This document shows positions 8,941-16,036 of a stretch of DNA of 20,286 nucleotides, in pieces. The notes under the pieces were generated by a model that saw only the letters and a list, made by a program, of their open reading frames with translations, was not told where the DNA came from and ran no database searches. The translations under genes were made by a program, and so were the position numbers. Every line of letters begins with the position of its first letter. Position 1 is the stretch's first letter. Source of the DNA: Candidatus Zhuqueibacterota bacterium 4484_219 (GTDB lineage Bacteria > Zhuqueibacterota > JdFR-76 > 4484-219); contig MZGM01000007.1 in the NCBI GenBank assembly GCA_002085035.1, positions 1 through 20,286 on the forward strand, read 5' to 3'.

Positions 8941-9921
8941 ATGTGGAAAATTGCTATTATCGGGACTATTGTTCGAGACACGATTTTTCCCTTTAAGGGG
9001 CAACGAGTAGAAGGATGGGGAGGTATCTTCTATTCTATTAGCTATTTGTCAGAAATTCTTCGCCAGCAGGCTGTACTTTTTCCTATTTGTGATGTAGGAA
9101 AAGATCATTATGAGGAACTATTGACGCTGTTACAAAGCAAATTTAAAAATGTCCGCACCGAGGGTATCCGGCAAATTGAAGCTCCGACTAACCGGGTTAC
9201 CTTGCGTTACACCTCGCGAGATCAGCGTATTGAGAAGTCGCAGCACATTCCGCAACCTATTGAGTTTCAACGTATTGTTCCCTTTCTGGATAGCAATGTG
9301 CTGTACGTAAACTTTATCTCTGGTTTTGATCTTTCACTATCGACTATGCAGTGCATTCAGCAGCAGAAAGAAGGCCTGTTATTTATGGATTTTCACAGTT
9401 TAGCTTTAGGACGCCGACAGGGTGGTGTTCGCTTCTTCCGTCGACCTGCCAATTGGAAGCAGTGGGTCTGTTTGCCGGATATTTTGCAAATGAACGAAAA
9501 AGAAGCTGAAATTCTTTCGGGAAATCCTCTACGAAAGATCTCCGATTACCAAACTTTTGCCTTACAGCTTTTACGAATAGGAACAAAATCCGGTTGCATA
9601 ACCCTTGGCCAACGCGGCTGTCTAATCTTTAAAAACGCCAATGGAAAAACCGAAATTCATCATCTTCCTCCTTTGAAGGTGTCACCATTTGTAGATGCTA
9701 CTGGTTGTGGCGACGCCTTTGCTGCTGGGATGATTGCCAAATATCTCGAAACCAGAGACCTGGTAACTGCAGCTCGATATGGAAACCTGGCAGGTGGACT
9801 TAATTGCACCTTCCCCAGTACCTCCCAGGTGGAACAAATTCACCTGTTATGGGAAAAAGCAGAAAGATGTTATCAAAAGGGTTTGATTTTTAAACATCAG
9901 GAATTGACAAACAATGGCTAA
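8941..9921 (+). CDS. PfkB-family carbohydrate or nucleoside kinase
   Basis: Encodes 326 residues. The C-terminal PfkB signature is clear: DATGCGDAF at 252-260, with D258 as the expected catalytic base and the anion-hole glycines before it, followed by AAGMIAKYLE. Other family features are the N-terminal strand IAIIGTIVRDT, the GG pair at 27-28, QMNEKEAEIL (183-192) and ITLGQRG (220-226). The N-terminal signature is divergent: the asparagine usually seen after GG is replaced in GGIFYS. It phosphorylates a sugar or similar alcohol with ATP; the substrate is not identifiable. ATG 8941 is preceded only by a weak AGG. It overlaps the RmlD-like gene by 8 nt, which suggests a joint pathway. Confidence 0.82.
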   Translation: MWKIAIIGTIVRDTIFPFKGQRVEGWGGIFYSISYLSEILRQQAVLFPICDVGKDHYEELLTLLQSKFKNVRTEGIRQIEAPTNRVTLRYTSRDQRIEKSQHIPQPIEFQRIVPFLDSNVLYVNFISGFDLSLSTMQCIQQQKEGLLFMDFHSLALGRRQGGVRFFRRPANWKQWVCLPDILQMNEKEAEILSGNPLRKISDYQTFALQLLRIGTKSGCITLGQRGCLIFKNANGKTEIHHLPPLKVSPFVDATGCGDAFAAGMIAKYLETRDLVTAARYGNLAGGLNCTFPSTSQVEQIHLLWEKAERCYQKGLIFKHQELTNNG

Positions 9922-10801
9922 AAAGGTTATCATCGTTGGTTGCAACGGGTTATTAGGACAAAAATTAGTAGCACAGTTCCGTACAAAATACGACGTGTTA
10001 GGATGTGGCATCGAGCTACAGTTATTATTTAAAGCCGATATTCGTTATCAACAATTAGACATCACCAAACGCCCGCAAGTCAAACGAATTATTATGGGTG
10101 AAAAACCACACCTTGTGATTAATGCTGCAGCATACACTGATGTGGATCGTGCAGAGAAAGAGAAAGAATTGTGTTGGGCCGTGAATGTTTCAGGAGTGGA
10201 AAATCTCTCTTACTACACACATCTGGTCAATGCTAAGTTAATACATATTTCAACTGATTATGTTTTCGATGGTTACAAGGGTAACTATAGCGAAAACGAT
10301 CGTCCTAATCCTTTAAGCTACTATGCTAAATCTAAACTTGCTGGCGAAAATGCAGTAATTGCCAGTGGGGTAGAGCATATTATTGCTCGTACCGCAGTGC
10401 TTTATGGACATGCAGAGAATGTTCGTCCTAATTTTGTTACTTGGCTGATTTCCCAACTAAAACAGCGTAAACAAGTAACAATTGTGGATGATCAGATTGG
10501 CAATCCTACTTTGGCAGACAATTTGTCCGAAGCTATTGCTACGGCTGTGCAGTTGGATGCGCAGGGGGTGTACCATTTAGCTGGTCGTGAAGCTATCGAT
10601 CGTTTCCATTTTGCTATTAAAATAGCTGAAATATTTGAATTGGACACAAATTTGATTCAAAAAGGAAAATCGGATACTTTAAAGCAGTTAGCACAACGTC
10701 CATTGAATGCCAGTCTTAATGTCTCAAAAGCCATCACTGAACTGGGAGTAAATCTTTACAATGTGAAAGAAGGTTTGCAAGTGTTGAAGTCTCAAATTTA
10801 A
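9914..10801 (+). CDS. rfbD: RmlD-like dTDP-4-dehydrorhamnose reductase (extended SDR)
   Basis: Encodes 295 residues, the usual length of RmlD. The NAD(P)-binding GxxGxxG is G9-G12-G15 in VGCNGLLGQ. STDYVFDG (113-120) and the catalytic pair Y137/K141 in YYAKSK are in place, as is the conserved DDQIGNPT. The family reduces dTDP-4-keto-rhamnose to dTDP-L-rhamnose. None of rmlA, rmlB or rmlC is in the window, so a related NDP-sugar reductase remains possible. The start ATG overlaps the end of the PfkB gene by 8 nt, indicating translational coupling. The downstream GT2 fusion resembles rhamnosyltransferases at its N-terminus and would be a fitting user of the product (inference). Confidence 0.8.
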   Translation: MAKKVIIVGCNGLLGQKLVAQFRTKYDVLGCGIELQLLFKADIRYQQLDITKRPQVKRIIMGEKPHLVINAAAYTDVDRAEKEKELCWAVNVSGVENLSYYTHLVNAKLIHISTDYVFDGYKGNYSENDRPNPLSYYAKSKLAGENAVIASGVEHIIARTAVLYGHAENVRPNFVTWLISQLKQRKQVTIVDDQIGNPTLADNLSEAIATAVQLDAQGVYHLAGREAIDRFHFAIKIAEIFELDTNLIQKGKSDTLKQLAQRPLNASLNVSKAITELGVNLYNVKEGLQVLKSQI

Positions 10802-10853
10802 GCCATAGTCTGGCATTCCCTCAAAAATGATGACGTTCACTTTGGTCAGGAAA

Positions 10854-10859
10854 AAGGAG
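10854..10859 (+). promoter_or_regulatory. Shine-Dalgarno supporting a TTG start for the DPM1-like gene
   Basis: AAGGAG lies 10 nt before TTG 10870. No ATG is available near the start of the conserved domain, so TTG is the best start. Confidence 0.6.
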
Positions 10860-10869
10860 TGACGGAATC

Positions 10870-11667
10870 TTGGAATTTGAAGCCTCGTTTCCATTTTATC
10901 AGGCTAATGCTCAAAAAATCCAAGTGGTGAATTCGCAGTTGGGTAACCGGAAAACACTGGTAATTATTCCTACTTACAACGAAGCTTCCAACATTGTTGG
11001 ACTGTTGCCTCTGATTTTAGATTTAGGTATTCGGGGGTTGGAAGTTTTAGTAATAGATGATAACTCTCCCGACGGCACCGCCGATTGTGTACGAAGCTTT
11101 CAACAGAACACTGACAAAGTTCACCTCATTGTGCGAGATAGAAAGGCAGGGTTAGGGACTGCTTATGTTAGAGGTTTTAAATACGCACTTGCTCGAGATT
11201 ATGAATTTATCCTGGAAATGGATGCCGATTTTTCCCATGATCCCAAGGAAATCCCTAACTTCCTGCTTTCAATGAACGATTATGATCTGGTTATAGGCTC
11301 GCGCTATGTCCAGGGAGTTAATGTAGTAAACTGGCCATTGTCACGTTTAATTCTTAGCTATGGGGCTAATCTGTACACCCGACTAATCACCGGGATGCCG
11401 ATCCACGATTGCACCAGTGGCTATAAGTGTTTTCGCCGTAAGGTCTTAGAATCTATCAAGTTGGACAAAATCTCCTCGGATGGTTATTCATTTCAAATCG
11501 AGATAGACTTCAAAACCTGGAAGTTAGGGTTTAAGCTCAAAGAGATTCCCATTGTTTTTGTGGATCGGCTAATAGGTAGTTCTAAAATGTCGAAGAAGAT
11601 TGTGTACGAGGCTATATGGATGGTGTGGAAGTTAAAAATTCTCAGCCTTCTGGGAAAGCTGGAATAA
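10870..11667 (+). CDS. Polyprenyl-phosphate mannose synthase-like GT2 (DPM1-like)
   Basis: Encodes 265 residues. The GT-A core runs from TLVIIPTYNE (29-38) through VIDDNSPDGT (61-70), the metal-binding EMDADFSHDP (116-125, DxD at 118-120), GSRYVQG (143-149) and the DCTSGYKCF region. These are the marks of dolichol/polyprenol monophosphate mannose synthases, which load a sugar from GDP-mannose onto a polyprenyl phosphate on the cytoplasmic face. There is no C-terminal membrane domain, as in the soluble catalytic-only type. About 28 residues precede the core, more than usual. The product would be a fitting donor for the DUF2723 protein. It overlaps the next gene by 52 nt. Glucose as the donor cannot be excluded. 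Confidence 0.83.
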   Translation: MEFEASFPFYQANAQKIQVVNSQLGNRKTLVIIPTYNEASNIVGLLPLILDLGIRGLEVLVIDDNSPDGTADCVRSFQQNTDKVHLIVRDRKAGLGTAYVRGFKYALARDYEFILEMDADFSHDPKEIPNFLLSMNDYDLVIGSRYVQGVNVVNWPLSRLILSYGANLYTRLITGMPIHDCTSGYKCFRRKVLESIKLDKISSDGYSFQIEIDFKTWKLGFKLKEIPIVFVDRLIGSSKMSKKIVYEAIWMVWKLKILSLLGKLE

Positions 11668-13763
11668 ATACAACTAACGAGCCTTTATTGTCAATTATTC
11701 TTGTTAGCTTTAATGTAAAAAATTTTTTAGAACAGGCGCTTCGTTCCATTCAAAAAGCTACCGGGCAGTTGTCTTGTGAAGTCATTGTAGTGGATAATGC
11801 TTCCCAGGATGGTAGTGTTGAATTAGTTCGTAGTAAATTTCCAGAAGTACAGCTAATAGCGAACGATACTAATCGCGGGTTCGCCCGAGCTAATAATCAA
11901 GCCTTTCGGATAGCCCGTGGTAAGTTTATCGCCTTGGTTAATCCTGATGTTTTAGTACAGGAAGATACTTTTCAAACCTTGCTGGATTTTTTGCGCTCGC
12001 ATCCGGAAGCTGGGATGGTGGGTTGTAAAATTCTTAATCCGGATGGCACTTTGCAGTTGGCTTGTCGCCGTAGTATTCCTACCCCCTGGGTGGCGTTTAC
12101 TAAACTAATAGGATTAAGCTATCTTTTTCCTAAAAGCAAAATTTTTGGACGCTACAATCTAACTTATTTGGACGCCGATGCAATTACCGAAGTAGAGGCC
12201 GTATCGGGGTCTTTTATGATTGTTCGCCGAAAAGTAGTTGAAGATGTCGGGTATCTGGATGACGCTTTCTTCCTCTATGGTGAGGATCTGGATTGGTGTT
12301 ATCGAATTAGAAAAAAGGGCTGGAAAATCTATTACGTGCCAACTACCAAGATCATTCATTACAAAGGTGCAAGTTCCCAAAAAGGCGGATTCGATAGCCT
12401 GCTGCTTTTTTATCAGGCAATGTTGCTATTTGTTCGCAAGCATTTTCGGGGGCGATACCTATTTTTTACCCAGTGGTTCCTGGTAGCGGGGATTGCTATT
12501 AGAGGGTTTTTTTCTCTCTTACGAAGATTACTGCAGCGATGGGCTTACCCTCTTGTCGACCTGGCAGCATTAAATGTGAGCCTGCTAATAGCTTTAATGC
12601 TTAGGTTTGGGACGTTGAAATATTTCAATGACTATCTGGTAGTGGATATTCTCTATTCGTCAATTTGGTTGATGTGCCTTTATTTTTTCGATCTTTATGA
12701 ACATCAACCTTTTTCTGTTTCAAGAGCAGCCACTGCTGTAACAATGGGCTGGATGATCAATTCGTGTTTGACCTTTTTTGTCAACCAAATTGCTTTTTCG
12801 CGCATAGTTGTTTTTATTGCCGGGATTATGGCACTATCATTAATACCCGGATGGCGACTGGGATTGCGGTTGCTGGCACAATCGGGCAAATTTCGTTTCT
12901 TGAATTTGATACGAAGCTCTTTGTTCCGCCGTCGTACCCTCATAGTAGGATCGCCTCATAAGGTCGCCGGGTTGGTTCGTCGATTGCGAGAACGTGTAGA
13001 CGCTGGTTACGAAGTAGTGGGGGTAGTACTGTCGCCCGAGGTAGAAGCACTTGCTGATTACCCTACTATTCCAGTTTACAAACCTCAGCAGAACCTGAGC
13101 TGGCTTATTCAAAATGAGCGAATCAAGGAAGTGATTTTTTCGGCTGATGAATTTAATTATGAACGCATCCTCGAGTTAGTGGCCGATTGTAAAGGATTGA
13201 ACGTAGATTTTAAAATGGCTGCTGGTGATCTGGAAGTCATTATCGGCAAATCGGCTATAGACTATGTTGATGATATTCCTTTGGTAGATATTGACTACCG
13301 ACTTAGCCATGCTCCTTATCGTCTACTGAAACGTGGTTTTGACCTGGTCATTGCCAGTTTAGTAACGGTTTTTTCGTTTCCACTCGTCGCTTACTTATGG
13401 TTTATTCGAGGGTATCACCTGAAACAGTGGGCTATTATTTCAGAAAAAGGGATTCCAATTGACTTGCGAGTGTTAAGTAAGTCAACCACACAATCAGTCC
13501 ACCACTGGTACGAAAAAATTCCTTTGTTCTGGGCTGTCATTTCTGGTAAATTGACTTTGGTAGGGGGAGAAATGATCCCTGCCGAAAAATCGGGACAATG
13601 TCGAACCCTTCATCTCAAACCAGGGATAACAGGACTGGTTCATCTTCACGGTTCTGACAAATTGTTAGATTCCGAAAAAGATAAATATGAGCTTTACTAT
13701 ATGAAAAACTATTCTCCCTTTTTCGATCTGGAAATTCTACTAAAGACTATCGTGAAAGGATAA
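11616..13763 (+). CDS. GT2 glycosyltransferase fused to WbaP-like module with degenerate PGT domain
   Basis: Encodes 715 residues in three parts. Residues 24-280 are a GT2 domain of rhamnosyltransferase type: VSFNVK (30-35), VVDNAS (58-63), NPD (109-111), GSFMIVRR (198-205) and EDLDWCYR (223-230). Residues 310-415 hold about four membrane helices, followed by a Rossmann-like CoA_binding_3 region (438-550), as in large polyprenyl-phosphate phosphoglycosyltransferases. Residues 570-715 align with the bacterial sugar transferase domain: KRGFD, one membrane segment, then LKPGITGL (667-674) and a terminal DLEILLKT. The catalytic stretch is altered: the usual LDELPQ reads as YEKIPL (632-637), LVGPRP as LVGGEM, and the KFRSM region is unrecognisable. 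The GT2 part is probably active and the PGT part probably not. ATG 11616 gives a 52-nt overlap; the start is uncertain (GTG 11625 is possible). Confidence 0.78.
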   Translation: MDGVEVKNSQPSGKAGINTTNEPLLSIILVSFNVKNFLEQALRSIQKATGQLSCEVIVVDNASQDGSVELVRSKFPEVQLIANDTNRGFARANNQAFRIARGKFIALVNPDVLVQEDTFQTLLDFLRSHPEAGMVGCKILNPDGTLQLACRRSIPTPWVAFTKLIGLSYLFPKSKIFGRYNLTYLDADAITEVEAVSGSFMIVRRKVVEDVGYLDDAFFLYGEDLDWCYRIRKKGWKIYYVPTTKIIHYKGASSQKGGFDSLLLFYQAMLLFVRKHFRGRYLFFTQWFLVAGIAIRGFFSLLRRLLQRWAYPLVDLAALNVSLLIALMLRFGTLKYFNDYLVVDILYSSIWLMCLYFFDLYEHQPFSVSRAATAVTMGWMINSCLTFFVNQIAFSRIVVFIAGIMALSLIPGWRLGLRLLAQSGKFRFLNLIRSSLFRRRTLIVGSPHKVAGLVRRLRERVDAGYEVVGVVLSPEVEALADYPTIPVYKPQQNLSWLIQNERIKEVIFSADEFNYERILELVADCKGLNVDFKMAAGDLEVIIGKSAIDYVDDIPLVDIDYRLSHAPYRLLKRGFDLVIASLVTVFSFPLVAYLWFIRGYHLKQWAIISEKGIPIDLRVLSKSTTQSVHHWYEKIPLFWAVISGKLTLVGGEMIPAEKSGQCRTLHLKPGITGLVHLHGSDKLLDSEKDKYELYYMKNYSPFFDLEILLKTIVKG

Positions 13764-13770
13764 TAATCTC

Positions 13771-14727
13771 ATGAATGGTTTTGTGTTTGATTTCGAAAAG
13801 CCAATCGTAGAACTGGAGAAAAAAATCCAGGAAATGAAAGAGTATGCTTTTCTGGAGAATGTAGAATTAAGCGAAGAGATTGCTCGTTTAGAGGCTAAAG
13901 CTGAAAAATTGCGTCAGGAGATTTATTCAAGATTGACCCGCTGGCAGCGGGTGCAACTGGCCAGGCATCCCCAGCGTCCCTACACACTCAATTATTTAGA
14001 GCGTATCGCACCAGATTTTCTGGAGTTACACGGTGATAGACTTTTTGCGGACGATCCTGCAATAGTAGCGGGGATTGCAACTATCGATAATCTGCCGGTG
14101 GTAATCATTGGCCATCAGAAGGGACGAACTACCAAAGAGAAGCTTTTTCGTAACTTTGGGATGCCAAATCCTGAGGGTTATCGTAAGGCATTGCGGGTCA
14201 TGCGCCTGGCTGTCAAATTCAATCGACCAGTGATTTCTTTTATTGATACCCCTGGAGCTTATCCTGGCATCGGAGCTGAAGAAAGAGGGCAGGCAGAGGC
14301 TATTGCCAGGAATCTTTTTGAAATGTCGCATCTGCCGGTGCCAATTTTGATCGTCGTTATTGGCGAAGGTGCCAGCGGTGGAGCCCTGGGTATTGGGGTA
14401 GGGGATCGCATTCTGATGATGGAAAATACCTGGTACTCTGTGATTTCTCCAGAAGGTTGCGCTGCGATTCTCTGGCGCGATAGCGCTAAAGCTGAGCAGG
14501 CTGCTGAGGCTATGAAAGTGACGGCAACAGACCTTTTTGAAATGGGGATTGCCGATGAAATTATCAAAGAACCAGTCGGCGGGGCCCATCGCGATTATGA
14601 CCGTGCCGCTGAGATAGTTAAAGAACGCATTTTACATCATCTTCACGAACTGATGGCCATGCCTGAGGATGTGTTGGTTAACAAACGAATAGAAAAATAT
14701 CGAAAAATTGGTTATTGGGAAGAGTAA
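13771..14727 (+). CDS. accA: Acetyl-CoA carboxylase carboxyltransferase subunit alpha
   Basis: Encodes 318 residues, close to the 319 of E. coli AccA. An N-terminal helical segment (10-55) is followed by the crotonase-like carboxyltransferase domain: GHQKGR (114-119), FGMPNPEGYRKALR (129-142), DTPGAYPGIGAEERGQ (159-174), and GEGASGGALGIGVGD (198-212), which supplies the oxyanion hole. With AccD it moves the carboxyl group from biotin to acetyl-CoA to make malonyl-CoA, the first step of fatty acid synthesis, in the cytoplasm. accD is not in the window. AAAGGA lies 10 nt before the ATG, and only 7 nt separate it from the GT2 fusion, so read-through from the glycan genes is likely. Confidence 0.97.
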   Translation: MNGFVFDFEKPIVELEKKIQEMKEYAFLENVELSEEIARLEAKAEKLRQEIYSRLTRWQRVQLARHPQRPYTLNYLERIAPDFLELHGDRLFADDPAIVAGIATIDNLPVVIIGHQKGRTTKEKLFRNFGMPNPEGYRKALRVMRLAVKFNRPVISFIDTPGAYPGIGAEERGQAEAIARNLFEMSHLPVPILIVVIGEGASGGALGIGVGDRILMMENTWYSVISPEGCAAILWRDSAKAEQAAEAMKVTATDLFEMGIADEIIKEPVGGAHRDYDRAAEIVKERILHHLHELMAMPEDVLVNKRIEKYRKIGYWEE

Positions 14728-14732
14728 CTATC

Positions 14733-15146
14733 ATGATAGACAATTGTATTGAAATTCGGGTTCGATATGCCGATACCGATCAAATGAAAGTAGCTTACTA
14801 TTCACAATATTTGATATGGTTCGAATGTGGGCGCACCGAATTATTGCGAGAAATTGGCTACCCATATTCGCGTTTGGAAGCAGAGGGTATTATTTTACCA
14901 GTGATTGAAGCCTGGTGCCAGTATCATAAGCCAGCTCGGTACGATGAAGTATTGACTGTTCGGACTACTTTGCCGAACTTGCCCAGGGTCAAATTGCGGT
15001 TGGACTATCAAATCTTTCGCTCCGAACCGCATGAAATGTTGGCCAGGGGATATACTGTTCATGCTTTTTTGAATTCCGAAGGACGTCCGGTACGCCCACC
15101 AAAGGCGTTCTTGGAGATTCTCAAGTCTTATTTTGAGACTAACTAA
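14733..15146 (+). CDS. YbgC/4HBT-like acyl-CoA thioesterase
   Basis: Encodes 137 residues of the single hotdog fold. The start region RVRYADTDQMKVAYYSQYL matches the 4-hydroxybenzoyl-CoA thioesterase pattern, with the catalytic aspartate in TDQM. The rest (FECGRTELL, RYDEVLTV, and FLNSEGRPVRPP near the end) fits YbgC-type proteins. It should hydrolyse acyl-CoA thioesters in the cytoplasm; chain length is unknown. ATG 14733 was chosen because GGGAAGAG lies about 8 nt upstream. An in-frame TTG at 14715 would overlap accA and add six residues. The 5-nt gap to accA points to one transcript and a link with fatty acid metabolism. It is not next to tol-pal genes, so I give no symbol. Confidence 0.86.
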   Translation: MIDNCIEIRVRYADTDQMKVAYYSQYLIWFECGRTELLREIGYPYSRLEAEGIILPVIEAWCQYHKPARYDEVLTVRTTLPNLPRVKLRLDYQIFRSEPHEMLARGYTVHAFLNSEGRPVRPPKAFLEILKSYFETN

Positions 15147-15218
15147 TAACGAGAGCGCAACCATCAGCTCAAAGGTAACATTCACGTTAGAGCAAAATTA
15201 ACCAAGAAGGGAGGAACT

Positions 15219-15383
15219 ATGTTAAGTCAGGAATTATTGGAAATCTTAGCCTGTCCCAAATGTAAGGGTGATTTGGAATACGATCAGGAAAACGAAAAAT
15301 TGATTTGTCATAACTGCCGGCTCAAATACGCAATAAAGGACGACATTCCTATCATGCTGATTGATGAAGCAGAGAAGTTCTAA
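15219..15383 (+). CDS. Trm112/UPF0434-like small zinc-ribbon protein
   Basis: Encodes 54 residues starting MLSQELLEILACPKCKGDLE. Two cysteine pairs (C12/C15 and C30/C33) form a zinc ribbon, and the end DDIPIMLIDEA is the classic Trm112-like/UPF0434 tail (compare E. coli YcaR). A strong SD, AAGGGAGG (15207-15214), lies 4 nt before the ATG, and the length is normal for the family. In eukaryotes and archaea Trm112 activates methyltransferases; the bacterial role is unsettled. A partnership with a methyltransferase elsewhere in the genome is possible but unsupported here. The 72-nt gap upstream shows no clear signal. Confidence 0.88.
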   Translation: MLSQELLEILACPKCKGDLEYDQENEKLICHNCRLKYAIKDDIPIMLIDEAEKF

Positions 15384-15420
15384 ATCTACTATTGAATGAA
15401 AACAAAATTAAGGAAAAATC

Positions 15421-15449
15421 TTGACTCTTTACCGAAATTGTTGTAAATT
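15421..15449 (+). promoter_or_regulatory. Sigma-70-type promoter for the HNH-trpS-scp region
   Basis: TTGACT (15421-15426) and TAAATT (15444-15449) are separated by exactly 17 bp. They match the -35 and -10 consensus at five of six and four of six positions. Transcription would start near 15456, giving a leader of about 45 nt before the HNH gene. It lies in the 119-bp gap after the UPF0434 gene and is the best promoter in the window by eye. Confidence 0.6.
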
Positions 15450-15502
15450 GTATTTTACTAACGGTGTAAAAAAGCAAAAAGAAATTAAATGCGGACTGTG
15501 CC

Positions 15503-16006
15503 ATGCTAAATCGTCATGTACTTATTCTGAATCAGAACTATGAACCGATGAGTGTTTGTAGTGCAAAGAGGGCGATCGTTCTGCTCTACCTGGGTAAGGC
15601 GGAAATTGTCGAAAGGCATGAACAGTGGGTTCGTTCGGTAACAACTGCTTTACCGCTACCAAGTATTGTGCGATTGGGACGCTATATTAGAGTGCCACAC
15701 AAACGCATTCTGCTAACTCGCAAGAACATTCTGAAGCGGGATCACTATCGTTGTCAATACTGCGGCCGAGATGATAAGCCGTTGACCATCGATCATGTGA
15801 TTCCCAAAGAACGCGGTGGGCAAGATGTGTGGGAGAACCTGGTGGCAGCTTGCACCGACTGTAACAATCGCAAAGGGAATCGTACGCCTGAACAGGCCGG
15901 CATGCACCTTCTGAAAAAACCACGCAAACCAAACTATTTGACCTTTATTCAACATTACATTGGTATTTCGGACGATCGTTGGAAACCATATCTTTTTCTC
16001 AGTTGA
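15503..16006 (+). CDS. HNH endonuclease-domain protein (housekeeping type)
   Basis: Encodes 167 residues. The N-terminal segment VLILNQNYEPMSVCSAKRAI and the region RVPHKRILLTRKNILKRD are typical of a conserved stand-alone HNH family found in many phyla. The HNH part (about 80-128) has zinc-binding pairs C84/C87 and C117/C120, the core LTIDHVIPKERGG with the active-site D97-H98, and N112 in WENLV. It should be a metal-dependent nuclease or nicking enzyme, but the cellular role of this family is not established. It is not part of an evident intron, restriction or CRISPR unit here. It follows a good promoter and lies 30 nt before trpS. The ATG has no clear SD. Confidence 0.85.
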   Translation: MLNRHVLILNQNYEPMSVCSAKRAIVLLYLGKAEIVERHEQWVRSVTTALPLPSIVRLGRYIRVPHKRILLTRKNILKRDHYRCQYCGRDDKPLTIDHVIPKERGGQDVWENLVAACTDCNNRKGNRTPEQAGMHLLKKPRKPNYLTFIQHYIGISDDRWKPYLFLS

Positions 16007-16015
16007 AACAGACAG

Positions 16016-16030
16016 GCAAAGGAGATTTGC
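16016..16030 (+). promoter_or_regulatory. Small hairpin presenting the trpS Shine-Dalgarno in its loop
   Basis: GCAAA and TTTGC form a 5-bp stem around the loop GGAGA. The SD GGAG is in the loop, 12 nt before ATG 16037. The stem is weak and may be chance. Confidence 0.3.
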
Positions 16031-16036
16031 AGAGAG

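Noticed and set aside
12238..13112. Several 65-90 codon ORFs in other frames inside the GT2 fusion
   Set aside because: They overlap a continuous frame with clear domain motifs and have no SD or homology signal.
14026..14589. Long reverse-strand ORF (187 codons) opposite accA, and a second at 14259-14567
   Set aside because: They lie entirely within accA, one of the most conserved genes here. Their translations have no recognisable domain or SD, and all other genes are on the + strand.
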